Position numbers and translations under genes: made by a program
DNA from: Candidatus Thiothrix anitrata
Lineage (GTDB): Bacteria; Pseudomonadota; Gammaproteobacteria; Thiotrichales; Thiotrichaceae
Assembly: GCF_017901155.1 (NCBI RefSeq)
Contig: NZ_CP072800.1
Location: 2,631,283 to 2,695,282, forward strand
Reading direction: 5' to 3'
Length of the DNA stretch: 64,000 bases
Shown here: one piece after another, positions 18,189-27,602 of the stretch
How positions within the stretch are numbered: position 1 is the first letter of the stretch
How the letters are laid out: each line of letters opens with the position of its first letter
Notes under the pieces: model-generated
The model's input: the letters and a program-made list of their open reading frames with translations, nothing else
The model's database searches: none
Told to the model about the DNA's origin: nothing

Positions 18189-18938
18189 TTATCGAGGATT
18201 TTCGATAAGTTGTCGAATATTGGCCTCAGATAACGCAGCCAATGCCTTACGATCTAATCCTATTGTTTTAATCGGAGATAAAAAGTGAATTTCAGCTGCA
18301 CATTTCGCCTCACCCAGTATACCCCATAAATTACCCCATAATGCCTGATCATCCACGTAGGGTATTAAGGGGTGAGTTAATCCATTTGCACCAGGATAAC
18401 GCAATACAATCGGCTGTACCTGTATATCCAAATTAATTGCAGAGGCGAATAAACGCGCATGAAATGGCTGCACATTATCGCCGGTGGTCGTTGTACCTTC
18501 AGGAAATAATAATACCGCCGCACCACTTTGCAACGCTTCAGTCATCGTCGCTGTTGCCGCCGCAGCCGCACCTGCTTTACCGCGTGAAATAAATAATGTC
18601 CCCGCCTTGGCTGCCAACCAGCCCACCACAGGCCAGCCACGCACCTCTTGCTTTGACAAAAATCGTATAGGCATTTCGCCACCTAATAATGGAATATCCA
18701 ACCAAGTAATGTGATTTGCCACTAACAAGGTCGCAGTATCCTCCGGAATACCATAGACCCTAACCTTTACTCCCACAATACGTGTTACACGCCGCAACCA
18801 TGCCCGCACCAATCCTCGGTAAAAGGATTGTGCCACTGTCATTCGCAACACTTCTGCAAAAATAACCGTCAATAACAGCCCCCAAAACACATGCCCCAGC
18901 AACAAAGCTAACCGAACAACCCGACGTAATGCCTTCAT
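18189..18938 (-). CDS. Lysophospholipid acyltransferase, PlsC family
   Basis: The 249-residue membrane protein has an N-terminal hydrophobic helix (about 8-32) and the acyltransferase motifs NHITWLDIPLL (catalytic His-Asp, about residue 77) and FPEGTTTTGD (about 150). The family transfers an acyl chain to lysophosphatidic acid or a related lipid in the inner membrane. It is divergent from pstS, and the shared 176-base gap carries a PHO-box-like site. It may therefore belong to the same phosphate-limitation programme as the glycosyltransferase and PAP2 genes nearby. The main housekeeping plsC may lie elsewhere. Confidence 0.85.
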   Translation of the reverse strand: MKALRRVVRLALLLGHVFWGLLLTVIFAEVLRMTVAQSFYRGLVRAWLRRVTRIVGVKVRVYGIPEDTATLLVANHITWLDIPLLGGEMPIRFLSKQEVRGWPVVGWLAAKAGTLFISRGKAGAAAAATATMTEALQSGAAVLLFPEGTTTTGDNVQPFHARLFASAINLDIQVQPIVLRYPGANGLTHPLIPYVDDQALWGNLWGILGEAKCAAEIHFLSPIKTIGLDRKALAALSEANIRQLIENPR

Positions 18939-19017
18939 AATGATCTCCTTATAATGAAGTGAAGAGCCTATTGGCTTCTTCCTCAGAACGAAAGTCCGTA
19001 CTGAAAAAAAATTTTAT

Positions 19018-19036
19018 TTGTCACAAAGGTGTCATA
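19018..19036 (+). promoter_or_regulatory. PHO box upstream of pstS
   Basis: TTGTCACAAAGGTGTCATA closely follows the PhoB consensus of two CTGTCAT-like half sites with an A-rich spacer of four bases. It lies 78 bases before the pstS ATG. The divergent plsC gene shares the region. Confidence 0.75.
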
Positions 19037-19114
19037 TTGAGCGATTAGAGTACGCGTCAGTTCAATACTGACGGCTATTGAATAACATCTGATCTAACTT
19101 TTGGAGATTTTCAA

Positions 19115-20158
19115 ATGAAGAAACTTGCTCTAGCGATTGCTGCTGCTCTGGCACTGTCTGCTACCGCTGCTCACGCACGTGACAATATCGAAATCGTGGG
19201 TTCTTCCACTGTTTATCCTTTCACCACCGCAGTAGCTGAAACATTTGCTAAGAAAACTGGCAATCCAGCACCAAAGGTTGAATCCACCGGTACTGGCGGC
19301 GGTATGAAATTGTTCTGCGCAGGTGCAGGCGTTGAAACCCCAGACCTGACCAACGCTTCACGCCGCATGAAAAAAAGCGAATTTGAAGATTGCAAAAAGA
19401 ACGGCGTTGATGCTATCACCGAAATCAAAATGGGCTACGATGGCCTGAGTATCGCACAATCCAAAAGCGGTGATGAGTTCAAAAACTTTACGCTGAAAGA
19501 TTTGTACATGGGTTTGGCAAAAGATGTGCCTAACGAAAAAGGTGAATTAGTTCCTAACCCATACAAAACTTGGAAAGAAGTTAACGCTGATCTCCCAGAC
19601 GTGAAAATCGAAGTAATCGGACCGCCGCCTACCTCTGGTACACGTGATTCTTTCAATGAACTAGGCATGGAAGGTGGTTGTAAACAAGTTGAATCCATGA
19701 AAGCCCTCAAGGAAAAAGACAAGAAAGCGTATACAGCCGCTTGTCAAACTATCCGTGAAGACGGTGCGTATGTTGAAGCCGGTGAAAACGACAACCTGAT
19801 CGTACAGAAACTGGAAGCTAACCCTAAAGCACTGGGCGCATTCGGTTTCAGCTTCCTTGAGCAAAACGAAGACAAACTGCGCGGTTTAACTATTGGTGGT
19901 GTTGCTCCTTCACCGGAAGCAGTTATTGATGGCAGCTACCCAATGTCACGCTCCATGTACGTTTACGTGAAAAACAGTCACGTCGACCAAGTAAAAGGCA
20001 TCAAGGAATTTGTTGCTGAATACGTGAGCGAAGCAGCAATGGGTGCTGATGGTTACTTAGCTGACAAAGGCTTAGTGCCGGTTGCAGCTACTGAACTGCC
20101 TGAAATTGCTAAAAATGCAACAGAACTGACCGCCATGACCGCAGATGGCTTGAAATAA
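19115..20158 (+). CDS. pstS: Phosphate-binding periplasmic protein PstS
   Basis: The 347-residue protein has a clear signal peptide (MKKLALAIAAALALSATAA, cut after AHA). It carries the PstS hallmark segments near the mature N-terminus (IVGSSTVYPFTTAVAE), TGTGGGMKLFCAG, and the phosphate-site loop PPTSGTRDSF (about 170). It captures inorganic phosphate for the PstCAB importer. No pstC, pstA or pstB lies beside it, so the transporter genes must be elsewhere or this is a stand-alone phosphate-scavenging copy. A PHO box lies upstream, a terminator downstream, and phoB follows in the same direction with its own box. Confidence 0.93.
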   Translation: MKKLALAIAAALALSATAAHARDNIEIVGSSTVYPFTTAVAETFAKKTGNPAPKVESTGTGGGMKLFCAGAGVETPDLTNASRRMKKSEFEDCKKNGVDAITEIKMGYDGLSIAQSKSGDEFKNFTLKDLYMGLAKDVPNEKGELVPNPYKTWKEVNADLPDVKIEVIGPPPTSGTRDSFNELGMEGGCKQVESMKALKEKDKKAYTAACQTIREDGAYVEAGENDNLIVQKLEANPKALGAFGFSFLEQNEDKLRGLTIGGVAPSPEAVIDGSYPMSRSMYVYVKNSHVDQVKGIKEFVAEYVSEAAMGADGYLADKGLVPVAATELPEIAKNATELTAMTADGLK

Positions 20159-20205
20159 TAATAAACACTTCTCCAGTTAATAAATTTTAACGAAAGGAGT
20201 TTGAA

Positions 20206-20229
20206 GGGAGCGCGTGTCGCTCCCTTTTT
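20206..20229 (+). terminator. Rho-independent terminator after pstS
   Basis: GGGAGCG (20206-20212) pairs with CGCTCCC (20218-20224), followed by TTTTT. Confidence 0.88.
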
Positions 20230-20267
20230 ATTAACTAATTTATAAAAAAATCAACAAATTCAGCATA

Positions 20268-20286
20268 TTGTCACAGAATTGACACA
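20268..20286 (+). promoter_or_regulatory. PHO box upstream of phoB
   Basis: TTGTCACAGAATTGACACA has two half sites, the second weaker (TTGACAC). It lies 50 bases before the phoB ATG. A TTAAAT -10-like box sits about ten bases further on, as expected of PhoB-activated promoters. This suggests autoregulation. Confidence 0.6.
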
Positions 20287-20335
20287 CAATAACGCTTAAA
20301 TACAACGTATAAAATGGAATTCATACAGGTTTAAC

Positions 20336-21028
20336 ATGCACAACATCCTGATTGTCGAAGACGAACAACCTATCCGTACCATGGTTAGTTTCGCACTGAG
20401 TCGCGCTGGTTTTGAACTCAGCGAGGCGGCTGATGCGGAGCAAGCCTACGCAGAAATTGACCGTAAACGCCCTGAATTAATCCTGATGGATTGGATGCTC
20501 CCCGGCATGAACGGTTTGGAATTGGTACGACGCTTACAACGCGATGCCAACACCCAAGACATTCCGGTGATTATGCTCACGGCACGTACCGAAGAAGCCG
20601 ATAAAATCAACGGCTTCAATGCGGGAATTGACGATTACATCAGCAAACCCTTTTCCCCGGCGGAATTGTTGGCGCGGATTCAGGCCGTATTGCGACGCAC
20701 TCAAACTTCCAGTGCTCCCACGAATCAGCCGCTGGAATACGAACATTTGTTCCTTGACCCTCTCAGCCATCGGGTGACGGCCAAATCTACCGAACTGGAA
20801 TTTGGTCCAACAGAATTTCGTTTGCTGAAATTTTTTATGCAACACCCAGATCGGGTTTATAGCCGTGAGCAACTGCTCAATAACGCTTGGGGACGCAATG
20901 TATACGTCGAAGAACGTACCGTAGATGTGCATATTTTGCGCTTGCGCAAGGCACTGGCTCCGCACGGCATTGAACATTACATCCAAACGGTACGCGGCGC
21001 GGGTTATCGGTTTTCACCCAGCGCGTAA
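20336..21028 (+). CDS. phoB: Phosphate-regulon response regulator PhoB
   Basis: The 230-residue OmpR/PhoB-class regulator has a receiver domain with acidic pocket EDE (8-10), phospho-acceptor Asp in LILMDWMLPG (about 53) and Lys in SKPFSPAEL. Its C-terminal winged helix (FGPTEFRLLKFFMQHPDRVYSREQLL, then VYVEERTVDVHILRLRKAL) is nearly the textbook PhoB sequence. Three PHO-box-like sites within 2.1 kb support the assignment. The usual partner kinase gene phoR does not follow; a glycosyltransferase gene with its own PHO box comes next. Confidence 0.93.
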   Translation: MHNILIVEDEQPIRTMVSFALSRAGFELSEAADAEQAYAEIDRKRPELILMDWMLPGMNGLELVRRLQRDANTQDIPVIMLTARTEEADKINGFNAGIDDYISKPFSPAELLARIQAVLRRTQTSSAPTNQPLEYEHLFLDPLSHRVTAKSTELEFGPTEFRLLKFFMQHPDRVYSREQLLNNAWGRNVYVEERTVDVHILRLRKALAPHGIEHYIQTVRGAGYRFSPSA

Positions 21029-21034
21029 ACACAA

Positions 21035-21053
21035 CTGTCACAAAAACGTCACT
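21035..21053 (+). promoter_or_regulatory. PHO box upstream of the GT4 gene
   Basis: CTGTCACAAAAACGTCACT has a perfect first half site and a good second one, starting seven bases after the phoB stop. A CATAAA -10-like box lies near 21062. Confidence 0.7.
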
Positions 21054-21070
21054 GTGTTGCAGCATAAACC

Positions 21071-22291
21071 TTGGAAAATCAAGGGTATCGTTACACTACA
21101 GATGTGGAATTTGTGTCAAACCCTCACTTACAACTTGTTGTTGCCAATACCCGATTAAGCGTGGTCACTGAAACTTGGCCACCGGAGATTAATGGCGTAG
21201 CTCATACTATTAATCGCCTAGTGCAAGGATTGCGTGCCTACGGTAGTTATCACATTCAATTAGTACGCCCACGTCAAACCGCGTTGGAACAAGCGCAACA
21301 CGCCAACGATTTCCAGGAATACCTCGTCAATGGATTGACACTTCCCTTTTACAAGGAAGTCCGTTTGGGCTTCCCGCAATACCACGCTCTCAAACGTTTG
21401 TGGAAAAAGCAACGCCCTGACATTGTGCAAATCGTTACCGAGGGCCCATTAGGGTATTCCGCGATGAAGGCCGCTAAAAAACTCGGTATTCCGGTGATTA
21501 GTGATTTCCACACCAATTTTGACCAATACAGCCGTTATTACCGTTTGAGTGGTTTTTTTAATGTGGCAAAACGCTATTTACGCCACATGCACAATCAAAC
21601 GCTGGTGACATTAGTTCCCACTCGTGAGTTACAACAACAACTGAGTGCACACGGTTACACCAAACTGGGCATCTTAGAACGCGGAATTGATACCAGCCAA
21701 TTTAACCCGCAACGCCGCAGCGAAACATTACGCACCCAGTTGGGTATCCGCCCTGAGCAGTTACTCGTCACGCTGGTATCACGCATGGCGCAAGAAAAAA
21801 ACCTCGATTTGGCGTTTAGCGCGTTTCGGGCGATTCAAGCGCAAGTGCCTGACGCACACTTCTTATTGGTCGGCGATGGCCCCGAACGCAAACGCCTGCA
21901 AGCCACGCACCCTGATTGCATCTTCGCAGGAATGCAAACCGGCGTGGCCTTGGCGGAGCATTACGCCAGCGGTGATTTGTTTTTGTACCCCAGCACCAGC
22001 GAAACCTTTGGCAATGTCATTCTGGAAGCAATGGCAAGTGGTTTACCCGTAGTCACGTTCGACTACGCCGCCGCGCATGAATATCTGCACTACGGCAGCA
22101 ATGGCATGAACGTCCCTTTCGATGATAACACTGCCTTTATACAAGCCGCTGTGACGCTGGCGGGCGACCCGGTATTACGCCAAACCCAAGGTGAAGCGGC
22201 TTATCAAACCGCGCAACAGTTAAGTTGGGGCAATGTTGTCGAGCGTTTACACCACACTTTGCAAACTATTTTGCACGAGGCCAAACCATGA
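21071..22291 (+). CDS. GT4-family glycosyltransferase, Pho-controlled
   Basis: The protein is a GT-B fold glycosyltransferase of family 4. It has the N-terminal signature VVTETWPPEINGVAHT, the donor-side motif MAQEKNLDLA, and the EX7E motif in SETFGNVILEAMASG (about residue 310). Close types are the glycolipid-forming enzymes (SQD2, MgdA and alpha-glycosyl diacylglycerol synthases) that act under phosphate starvation. The 5' end is uncertain: TTG 21071 opens the frame, but a promoter set by the PHO box would start transcription at about that point. GTG 21104, 21113 or 21161 is therefore more plausible; homologues begin close to the VVTETW segment. The stop overlaps the PAP2 start by four bases. 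Confidence 0.82.
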   Translation: MENQGYRYTTDVEFVSNPHLQLVVANTRLSVVTETWPPEINGVAHTINRLVQGLRAYGSYHIQLVRPRQTALEQAQHANDFQEYLVNGLTLPFYKEVRLGFPQYHALKRLWKKQRPDIVQIVTEGPLGYSAMKAAKKLGIPVISDFHTNFDQYSRYYRLSGFFNVAKRYLRHMHNQTLVTLVPTRELQQQLSAHGYTKLGILERGIDTSQFNPQRRSETLRTQLGIRPEQLLVTLVSRMAQEKNLDLAFSAFRAIQAQVPDAHFLLVGDGPERKRLQATHPDCIFAGMQTGVALAEHYASGDLFLYPSTSETFGNVILEAMASGLPVVTFDYAAAHEYLHYGSNGMNVPFDDNTAFIQAAVTLAGDPVLRQTQGEAAYQTAQQLSWGNVVERLHHTLQTILHEAKP

Positions 22292-22818
22292 AGCTGTTAC
22301 ATAGCCTCAATGACCGCGAAATCCCGTTATGCCTGCTGTTTAACCGGATTAATCACCTCAAACCAATCAGCTTATTTTTCGCCGCCGTCAGCCGTCTGGG
22401 TAACGGGGTGTTTTGGTACGTGTTAATGCTGATGTTGCCGATGATTTACGGCTGGCAAGCGGCAACAGTATCGCTGCACATGGCTGTGGTCGGATTGCTG
22501 GGTGTACTGATTTATCGCTGGCTGAAAACGTCAACCGAACGAGTACGCCCTTATTGCTACAACGACACCATTTTTCAAAACGTCCCGGCCTTGGATCAGT
22601 TTAGTTTTCCGTCCGGGCATACTTTGCACGCAGTCAGTTTTAGCTGGGTATTGCTGAGCTATTACCCGGAATGGTTGGTATTGGTTGCGCCCTTTGCGGC
22701 ACTCGTGGCGTTGTCACGGGTCATTTTAGGCCTGCACTACCCTAGCGATGTGCTGATGGGCGCGTTTTTGGGCGCGGGTTTAGCACAAGGAAGCCTGTGT
22801 GTATTGTCTTGCCTGTGA
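22288..22818 (+). CDS. PAP2-family phosphatase
   Basis: The 176-residue integral membrane protein has the three-part PAP2 signature: KTSTERVRP, FPSGHTLHA (catalytic His) and SRVILGLHYPSD. Four to five hydrophobic segments surround it. The family removes phosphate from lipid phosphates such as phosphatidic acid or undecaprenyl pyrophosphate. I chose ATG 22288 because it overlaps the upstream stop (ATGA). Coupled to a Pho-controlled GT4 enzyme, it most simply supplies diacylglycerol as acceptor for glycolipid synthesis and recovers phosphate. A PgpB-like or lipid A-related role is an alternative. Confidence 0.85.
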   Translation: MKLLHSLNDREIPLCLLFNRINHLKPISLFFAAVSRLGNGVFWYVLMLMLPMIYGWQAATVSLHMAVVGLLGVLIYRWLKTSTERVRPYCYNDTIFQNVPALDQFSFPSGHTLHAVSFSWVLLSYYPEWLVLVAPFAALVALSRVILGLHYPSDVLMGAFLGAGLAQGSLCVLSCL

Positions 22819-22833
22819 AAAGGAGTGATCGCT

Positions 22834-23481
22834 ATGACCTTACAACCCGTTACTTTGACTGGTCATTTGGTACACCTTGAACCCTTAAGTGACCACCACA
22901 TCCCCGACTTACTGGAAGCCGCACGCGATGAACGCATCTGGCAATACATGTTTTACGGCAATCTCGCCGAACCCGAACACATGGAAAAATTTATTGCCAA
23001 TGCGATTCGCCAACGTGATTTGGGTAGCGATTTACCGTTTGCGGTGATCCATCGCGCTTCTGGCAAAGCCATTGGCAGCACCCGTTTCCGCGATATTTGC
23101 TTAAAACACATGAAGCTGGAAATTGGCGGCACTTGGTACGCCACCGAATACCAGCGCAGCGGGGTTAATCTGGAGTGCAAATATTTGCTGATGCGCCATG
23201 CGTTTGAAACCTTCGGGATTTTGCGGGTGCAATTTAAAACGGATATTCGCAATGCGCGTTCACGCCAATCGCTGGAAAAATTAGGGGCTACGCAAGAAGG
23301 TGTGTTGCGCCGCAGCGCGATTATGCCAGATGGTTTAATTCGTGATACCGCGATTTACAGTATTTTAGATACCGAATGGGGCATGGTGCGCCAAGGCTTG
23401 GAACACCGTTTATGCCGCCATAATGTGCGCGGTATTACTGTGCCACAGACAGCAGCAATACCCACACACATGCTGAATTAA
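22834..23481 (+). CDS. GNAT-family N-acetyltransferase, RimJ/RimL type
   Basis: The protein of about 215 residues follows PAP2 by 15 bases, with an AAAGGAG ribosome site that favours ATG 22834 over GTG 22825. It has the RimJ/RimL-like pattern HLEPLSDHH..., [34 protein letters not shown], and [20 protein letters not shown], which covers the acetyl-CoA site. The substrate is unknown: ribosomal proteins, antibiotics or small amines are all possible. It may be in the Pho-controlled operon by position. The end overlaps the convergent rhlE stop by four bases. Confidence 0.8.
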   Translation: MTLQPVTLTGHLVHLEPLSDHHIPDLLEAARDERIWQYMFYGNLAEPEHMEKFIANAIRQRDLGSDLPFAVIHRASGKAIGSTRFRDICLKHMKLEIGGTWYATEYQRSGVNLECKYLLMRHAFETFGILRVQFKTDIRNARSRQSLEKLGATQEGVLRRSAIMPDGLIRDTAIYSILDTEWGMVRQGLEHRLCRHNVRGITVPQTAAIPTHMLN

Positions 23482-24833
23482 GCGACTGCTTGCGGCTTAT
23501 TAGGACGACGGCGTGGTTTATTCGCGCCATTGGCATTATTGCCATTACCATTGCTGCGTTTTACCGCAGGCAAACCTGCCGCTTTGCGTGCCTCATTTTT
23601 CTGTCCCGTAGTGCGTCGCTTCGCTGGGCGGTGTTGCGGTGAACGTGGCTTGTCAGCTTCCGCATCCGCCTTAACTTCCTCTGGAGTACGCGGACGTACT
23701 GGCGCGTTGCTGAAAACCGGCAATGCTTCACGCGGTAATTGCTGTTTAATCAGCTTCTCAATGCCTTTGAGAAAGCCGTATTCTTCCGGTTCGACCAAGG
23801 AAATCGCTTCGCCCGTTGCTCCGGCACGCCCGGTACGCCCAATGCGATGCACGTAATCTTCCGAAACATTCGGTAACTCGAAATTTACCACGTGTGGCAA
23901 TTGCTCAATATCCAAACCACGCGCCGCAATGTCAGTCGCCACCAACACCCGAATATTGCTTTGCTTGAAATCGGCTAAAGCTTTGGTACGCGCACCTTGG
24001 CTTTTATTACCGTGAATCGCCGCAGCGGTGACACCATCGCGTTCCAGCTTTTCTGCCAAACGGTTCGCGCCGTGTTTGGTACGTGTGAAAACCAGCACTT
24101 GTTCCCATTGGTTTTCGCGCACCAAATGACTTAACAATGCGGTTTTTTGCGTTTTATCCACCATATACACCGACTGTTTCACTGATGGTGCAGCGGCATT
24201 GCGCGGGCTAACTGAAATTTGCAGCGGGTTATTTAACACGCCCTTGGTTAACGCCACGATGTCATCAGAAAATGTCGCGGAAAACAGCAAAGTCTGACGG
24301 CGTTTCGGCAATACTGCCAATACTTTACGAATGTCGCGGATAAAGCCCATGTCCAACATGCGATCCGCTTCATCCAATACGAGGATTTCCACTTGAGCAA
24401 ATTTCACGGCATTTTGTTCGTACAAATCCAATAACCGCCCCGGCGTTGCCACCAGCACGTCAACACCGCGCCGTAACGCCATCATTTGCGGATTAATGCT
24501 TACCCCACCAAACACCACAGTGGAACTCAACGACAAATACTTGCCGTATTCGCGCACGCTTTCACCCACTTGCGCCGCCAATTCACGGGTTGGGGTTAAC
24601 ACCAACGCCCGGATGTGATTCGCACTAGGGCGATTGCCAGTCGATAAACGGTGCAATAATGGCAGGGTAAAACCCGCTGTTTTGCCCGTACCGGTTTGTG
24701 CCGCCGCCATAAGATCGCGCCCGGAAAGCACCGCAGGAATCCCTTGTGCTTGAATAGGAGTCGGGGTGTCATACCCCTGTTCGCCGATGGCACGCAACAG
24801 CGGCTCGGACAAGCCGAGTTCAGAAAATAGCAT
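23478..24833 (-). CDS. rhlE: ATP-dependent RNA helicase RhlE
   Basis: The 451-residue DEAD-box helicase has the Q motif ([14 protein letters not shown]), Walker [16 protein letters not shown] in [16 protein letters not shown] in [10 protein letters not shown], and [14 protein letters not shown] long basic, Asn/Arg/Pro-rich tail follows ([10 protein letters not shown] at the end). This layout and the FADLGLxxxLLRAI-type start ([21 protein letters not shown]) fit RhlE, which remodels RNA during ribosome maturation and RNA decay. It lies seven bases downstream of the CYTH gene at the end of the yceD-rpmF-plsX-fabH-CYTH series. Confidence 0.9.
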   Translation of the reverse strand: MLFSELGLSEPLLRAIGEQGYDTPTPIQAQGIPAVLSGRDLMAAAQTGTGKTAGFTLPLLHRLSTGNRPSANHIRALVLTPTRELAAQVGESVREYGKYLSLSSTVVFGGVSINPQMMALRRGVDVLVATPGRLLDLYEQNAVKFAQVEILVLDEADRMLDMGFIRDIRKVLAVLPKRRQTLLFSATFSDDIVALTKGVLNNPLQISVSPRNAAAPSVKQSVYMVDKTQKTALLSHLVRENQWEQVLVFTRTKHGANRLAEKLERDGVTAAAIHGNKSQGARTKALADFKQSNIRVLVATDIAARGLDIEQLPHVVNFELPNVSEDYVHRIGRTGRAGATGEAISLVEPEEYGFLKGIEKLIKQQLPREALPVFSNAPVRPRTPEEVKADAEADKPRSPQHRPAKRRTTGQKNEARKAAGLPAVKRSNGNGNNANGANKPRRRPNKPQAVA

Positions 24834-24840
24834 TGTTTAA

Positions 24841-25326
24841 TTAACCTCGTTCCTCAGCCGACCATTGGCTGTAGGGGTATTGAGTGAGCCGGACGTTGTA
24901 ATAGCGTTCCAAATGGGAAACGTCATTGCCAGCCCAAGGTGGCATAATGATTACTTCATCCGATGAATCGAGTTCAACTTCCGCCACAATTAATCCGGCG
25001 TTGTCACCGTGGAATTCGTCTATTTCCCACAGTTTTCCGCCAAACTCGACAAAATGGCGGGTTTTTTCAATCAGCGGGCGTTCGCACAACTGATCCAACA
25101 ATTCCATCGCATCGGGCAATGGAAGGGTGTATTCGTATTCGGCACGCTGCACACCCAAGGTCATGCCTTTGATGTTCAACGTTGCCATTTCATCAGCAAT
25201 CCGCACCCGTACCGAAGCACGTTTGGTATTGCTGAGATAGCCTTGCCGGAAAGTTTCAGAGCGGCTGATTAAAGCCCGCCATGCATCCGACACCAGCAAA
25301 AATTTTCGTTCAATTTCAATAGCCAT
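24841..25326 (-). CDS. CYTH-domain protein, probable inorganic triphosphatase
   Basis: The 161-residue single-domain protein opens with [11 protein letters not shown], the ExExK signature of CYTH phosphohydrolases. It shows the other alternating charged strands of the tunnel (SVRVRI, TLNIKGMT, EYEYTLPL, WEIDEFHGDNAGLIVAEVEL). Stand-alone bacterial CYTH proteins mostly hydrolyse tripolyphosphate with a metal ion. Its ATG overlaps the fabH stop by one base (TGATG), so it is translated with fabH. Confidence 0.85.
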   Translation of the reverse strand: MAIEIERKFLLVSDAWRALISRSETFRQGYLSNTKRASVRVRIADEMATLNIKGMTLGVQRAEYEYTLPLPDAMELLDQLCERPLIEKTRHFVEFGGKLWEIDEFHGDNAGLIVAEVELDSSDEVIIMPPWAGNDVSHLERYYNVRLTQYPYSQWSAEERG

Positions 25327-26294
25327 CAGAACTTAACTAAGGCAGAACCCCAAGTAAAGCCACCGCCGAACGCTTCCAGTAAAATCACATCGCCACGTTT
25401 GATACGCCCATCGCGCACTGCCGTGTCCAATGCCAACGGCACTGAAGCTGCCGAGGTATTACCGTGTTTATCAACCGTAACCACCACATTATCCATCGAC
25501 ATATCGAGCTTTTTCGCAGTCGCCTGAATAATGCGAATATTGGCTTGGTGCGGCACTAACCAGTTCACATCAGCTTTAGTCATGCCATTGGCTTCGAGCG
25601 TTTCATCAACAATACGCCCTAAGGTATTGACTGCTACCCGAAAAACTTCGTTACCGCGCATTTGCAACAACGCACCTTCAGCACGCAGCATTTCCAAATT
25701 GCGTGAAATGCCTGCGTTAACACTTAATAAATGTTCGTAAGCACCATCGGCATGGATGTGAGTGGATAAGATACCTGCTTCATCGCTGGCCTCCAGCACC
25801 ACCGCACCCGCACCGTCACCAAATAAAATACACGTGCCACGATCTGTCCAATCCAAAATTTTGGACATAGCTTCAGAACCGACTACCAGTGCACATTTGC
25901 TGGTCCCGCTGCGTACAAACTTATCTGCCACGCTTAAGGCAAACACAAAACCTGAACAGGCGGCTTGCACGTCAAAGGCTGCCCCGCCGTTGCGAATCCC
26001 CAAATTATTTTGGAGCAAACACGCGGTACTAGGAAATACCAAATCTGGGGTGGATGTGCCTACGATAATCAAATCAACGTCTTCGGGCTTTTTACCCGCC
26101 ATTTCCAAGGCACGACGTGCGGCGTGTTCCGCCATGTCGGAGGCACTCTCCATCTCAACAACATGACGCTCACGAATTCCGGTACGCTCAAATATCCACT
26201 CGTCGGTGGTATCAACCATTTTTTCAATATCTTTGTTGGTCAACACTTTCTCCGGCAAATAACCGCCAGTGCCGGTAATGCGTGAATAGATCAT
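25326..26294 (-). CDS. fabH: Beta-ketoacyl-ACP synthase III (FabH)
   Basis: The 322-residue condensing enzyme starts fatty-acid synthesis by joining acetyl-CoA to malonyl-ACP. The catalytic triad is visible: Cys113 in [11 protein letters not shown], His in PHQANIRII, and Asn in [13 protein letters not shown]. The C-terminal [14 protein letters not shown] is typical. The ATG overlaps the plsX stop by four bases, giving the common plsX-fabH coupling. A CYTH gene, rather than fabD, follows. Confidence 0.96.
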   Translation of the reverse strand: MIYSRITGTGGYLPEKVLTNKDIEKMVDTTDEWIFERTGIRERHVVEMESASDMAEHAARRALEMAGKKPEDVDLIIVGTSTPDLVFPSTACLLQNNLGIRNGGAAFDVQAACSGFVFALSVADKFVRSGTSKCALVVGSEAMSKILDWTDRGTCILFGDGAGAVVLEASDEAGILSTHIHADGAYEHLLSVNAGISRNLEMLRAEGALLQMRGNEVFRVAVNTLGRIVDETLEANGMTKADVNWLVPHQANIRIIQATAKKLDMSMDNVVVTVDKHGNTSAASVPLALDTAVRDGRIKRGDVILLEAFGGGFTWGSALVKF

Positions 26295-27319
26295 GCTTTG
26301 ATCCTCTGTGTATGCAAATGTTCGAGTTGTTTATGAATACGCTGTGGTACTTGTTTAATAATTTCGGTGCGAGCAATACCAATAGCGTTGGTAAAAGCAA
26401 GACTATCGGCTCCACCGTGGCTTTTTACCACAATACCCTGTAAGCCTAGCAAGCTTGCACCATTATAACGCCGTGGATCAAATTTACGCCGAAATGATTT
26501 CAACACGGGTAAAGCTACCAAAGCCGCAAACCGCCGAAATGGATTCGCCGTAAACTCTTGCTTAAGGCTTGAGGACACCATTTTTGCCAAACCTTCGCTG
26601 GTTTTCAAAGCAACATTACCCACGAAACCATCGCAAACCACCACATCCACATCACCTTGGTAAATATCATCACCTTCCACATAACCGATGTAATTTAACG
26701 GGCTACCTTGGAGTAAAAGATTGGCGGCTTTAACTTGTTCATTACCTTTGATGGCTTCCTGCCCAATATTGAGCAAACCCACTTTGGGATTCGGATTATC
26801 GTCAATGGCTTTAGTGAGTTCTGACCCCATAAGGGCGAATTGATACAGGTGCTCTGCTTCTGAGTCGACATTTGCCCCTAAATCCAGCATATGAGTATGA
26901 CCGTGCATGGAAGGCAAAATAGTACAAATGGCAGGACGGTCAATACCGGGCAGGGTTTTGAGAACGAAACGTGCGGTAGCCATTAACGCACCGGTATTGC
27001 CAGCACTAACGACAGCATCAGCCTCATTGGATTTAACTAAATTAATAGCAACCCGCATGGAGGAATCTTTTTTATTTTTCATCGCAGTTGCAGGAGCTTC
27101 ATCCATCTGTACGACTTGTGAAGCATGATGAATACGTAAGCGGTTTCCCACTACTACGGGATGTTGCGCTAACATTGCACCAATCTGTGCCTCATCACCC
27201 ACCAGAATCACAGCAATATCTGTGTATTGTTTCAGGGCTTCCAGTGCGGCTGGAACCACCACCGATAACCCATGATCACCACCCATCGCATCCAACGCGA
27301 TGCGATATTGTTCAGCCAT
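26291..27319 (-). CDS. plsX: Phosphate acyltransferase PlsX
   Basis: The 342-residue protein makes acyl-phosphate from acyl-ACP, the first step of bacterial phospholipid synthesis, at the membrane surface. The start ([20 protein letters not shown]), the central [12 protein letters not shown] and the [16 protein letters not shown] motif are diagnostic. It follows rpmF after a terminator-like hairpin, so expression depends on read-through or an internal promoter. Confidence 0.96.
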   Translation of the reverse strand: MAEQYRIALDAMGGDHGLSVVVPAALEALKQYTDIAVILVGDEAQIGAMLAQHPVVVGNRLRIHHASQVVQMDEAPATAMKNKKDSSMRVAINLVKSNEADAVVSAGNTGALMATARFVLKTLPGIDRPAICTILPSMHGHTHMLDLGANVDSEAEHLYQFALMGSELTKAIDDNPNPKVGLLNIGQEAIKGNEQVKAANLLLQGSPLNYIGYVEGDDIYQGDVDVVVCDGFVGNVALKTSEGLAKMVSSSLKQEFTANPFRRFAALVALPVLKSFRRKFDPRRYNGASLLGLQGIVVKSHGGADSLAFTNAIGIARTEIIKQVPQRIHKQLEHLHTQRIKA

Positions 27320-27335
27320 GCTCTCCCCTCCCCTG

Positions 27336-27363
27336 AAAAAAAATCGCGGGTCAAGCCCGCGAT
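27336..27363 (-). terminator. Terminator/attenuator between rpmF and plsX
   Basis: ATCGCGGG (27343-27350) pairs with CCCGCGAT (27356-27363). On the minus strand it is followed by eight Ts (27336-27343). It sits after rpmF and just before plsX, so it would reduce lipid-gene expression relative to ribosomal protein L32. Confidence 0.82.
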
Positions 27364-27404
27364 TCTATACGATTTCTTGGTGAAAGCGTGCAAAGCGTTG
27401 CCAC

Positions 27405-27599
27405 TTATTCTGCTTCGTCCGCATCAACCGCTGATTTAATGATCTGACGACCACGATAGAAACCGTCTTTAGTCATGTGATGACGCAAGTGAGTTTCACC
27501 TGAAGTTGCATCAATAGACAAGGTAGGGTTTTTCAGTGCATCGTGTGAGCGACGCATACCGCGTTTTGAACGAGTCATTCGAGCTTGACCGACTGCCAT
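27405..27599 (-). CDS. rpmF: 50S ribosomal protein L32
   Basis: The 64-residue basic protein begins [21 protein letters not shown], which is the L32 signature with the initial [16 protein letters not shown] block. The C-terminal tail (VDADEAE) is acidic and a few residues longer than in E. coli. The CxxC zinc pair of some L32 proteins is absent, as in other gammaproteobacteria. It lies three bases downstream of yceD. Confidence 0.95.
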   Translation of the reverse strand: MAVGQARMTRSKRGMRRSHDALKNPTLSIDATSGETHLRHHMTKDGFYRGRQIIKSAVDADEAE

Positions 27600-27602
27600 C
27601 GT

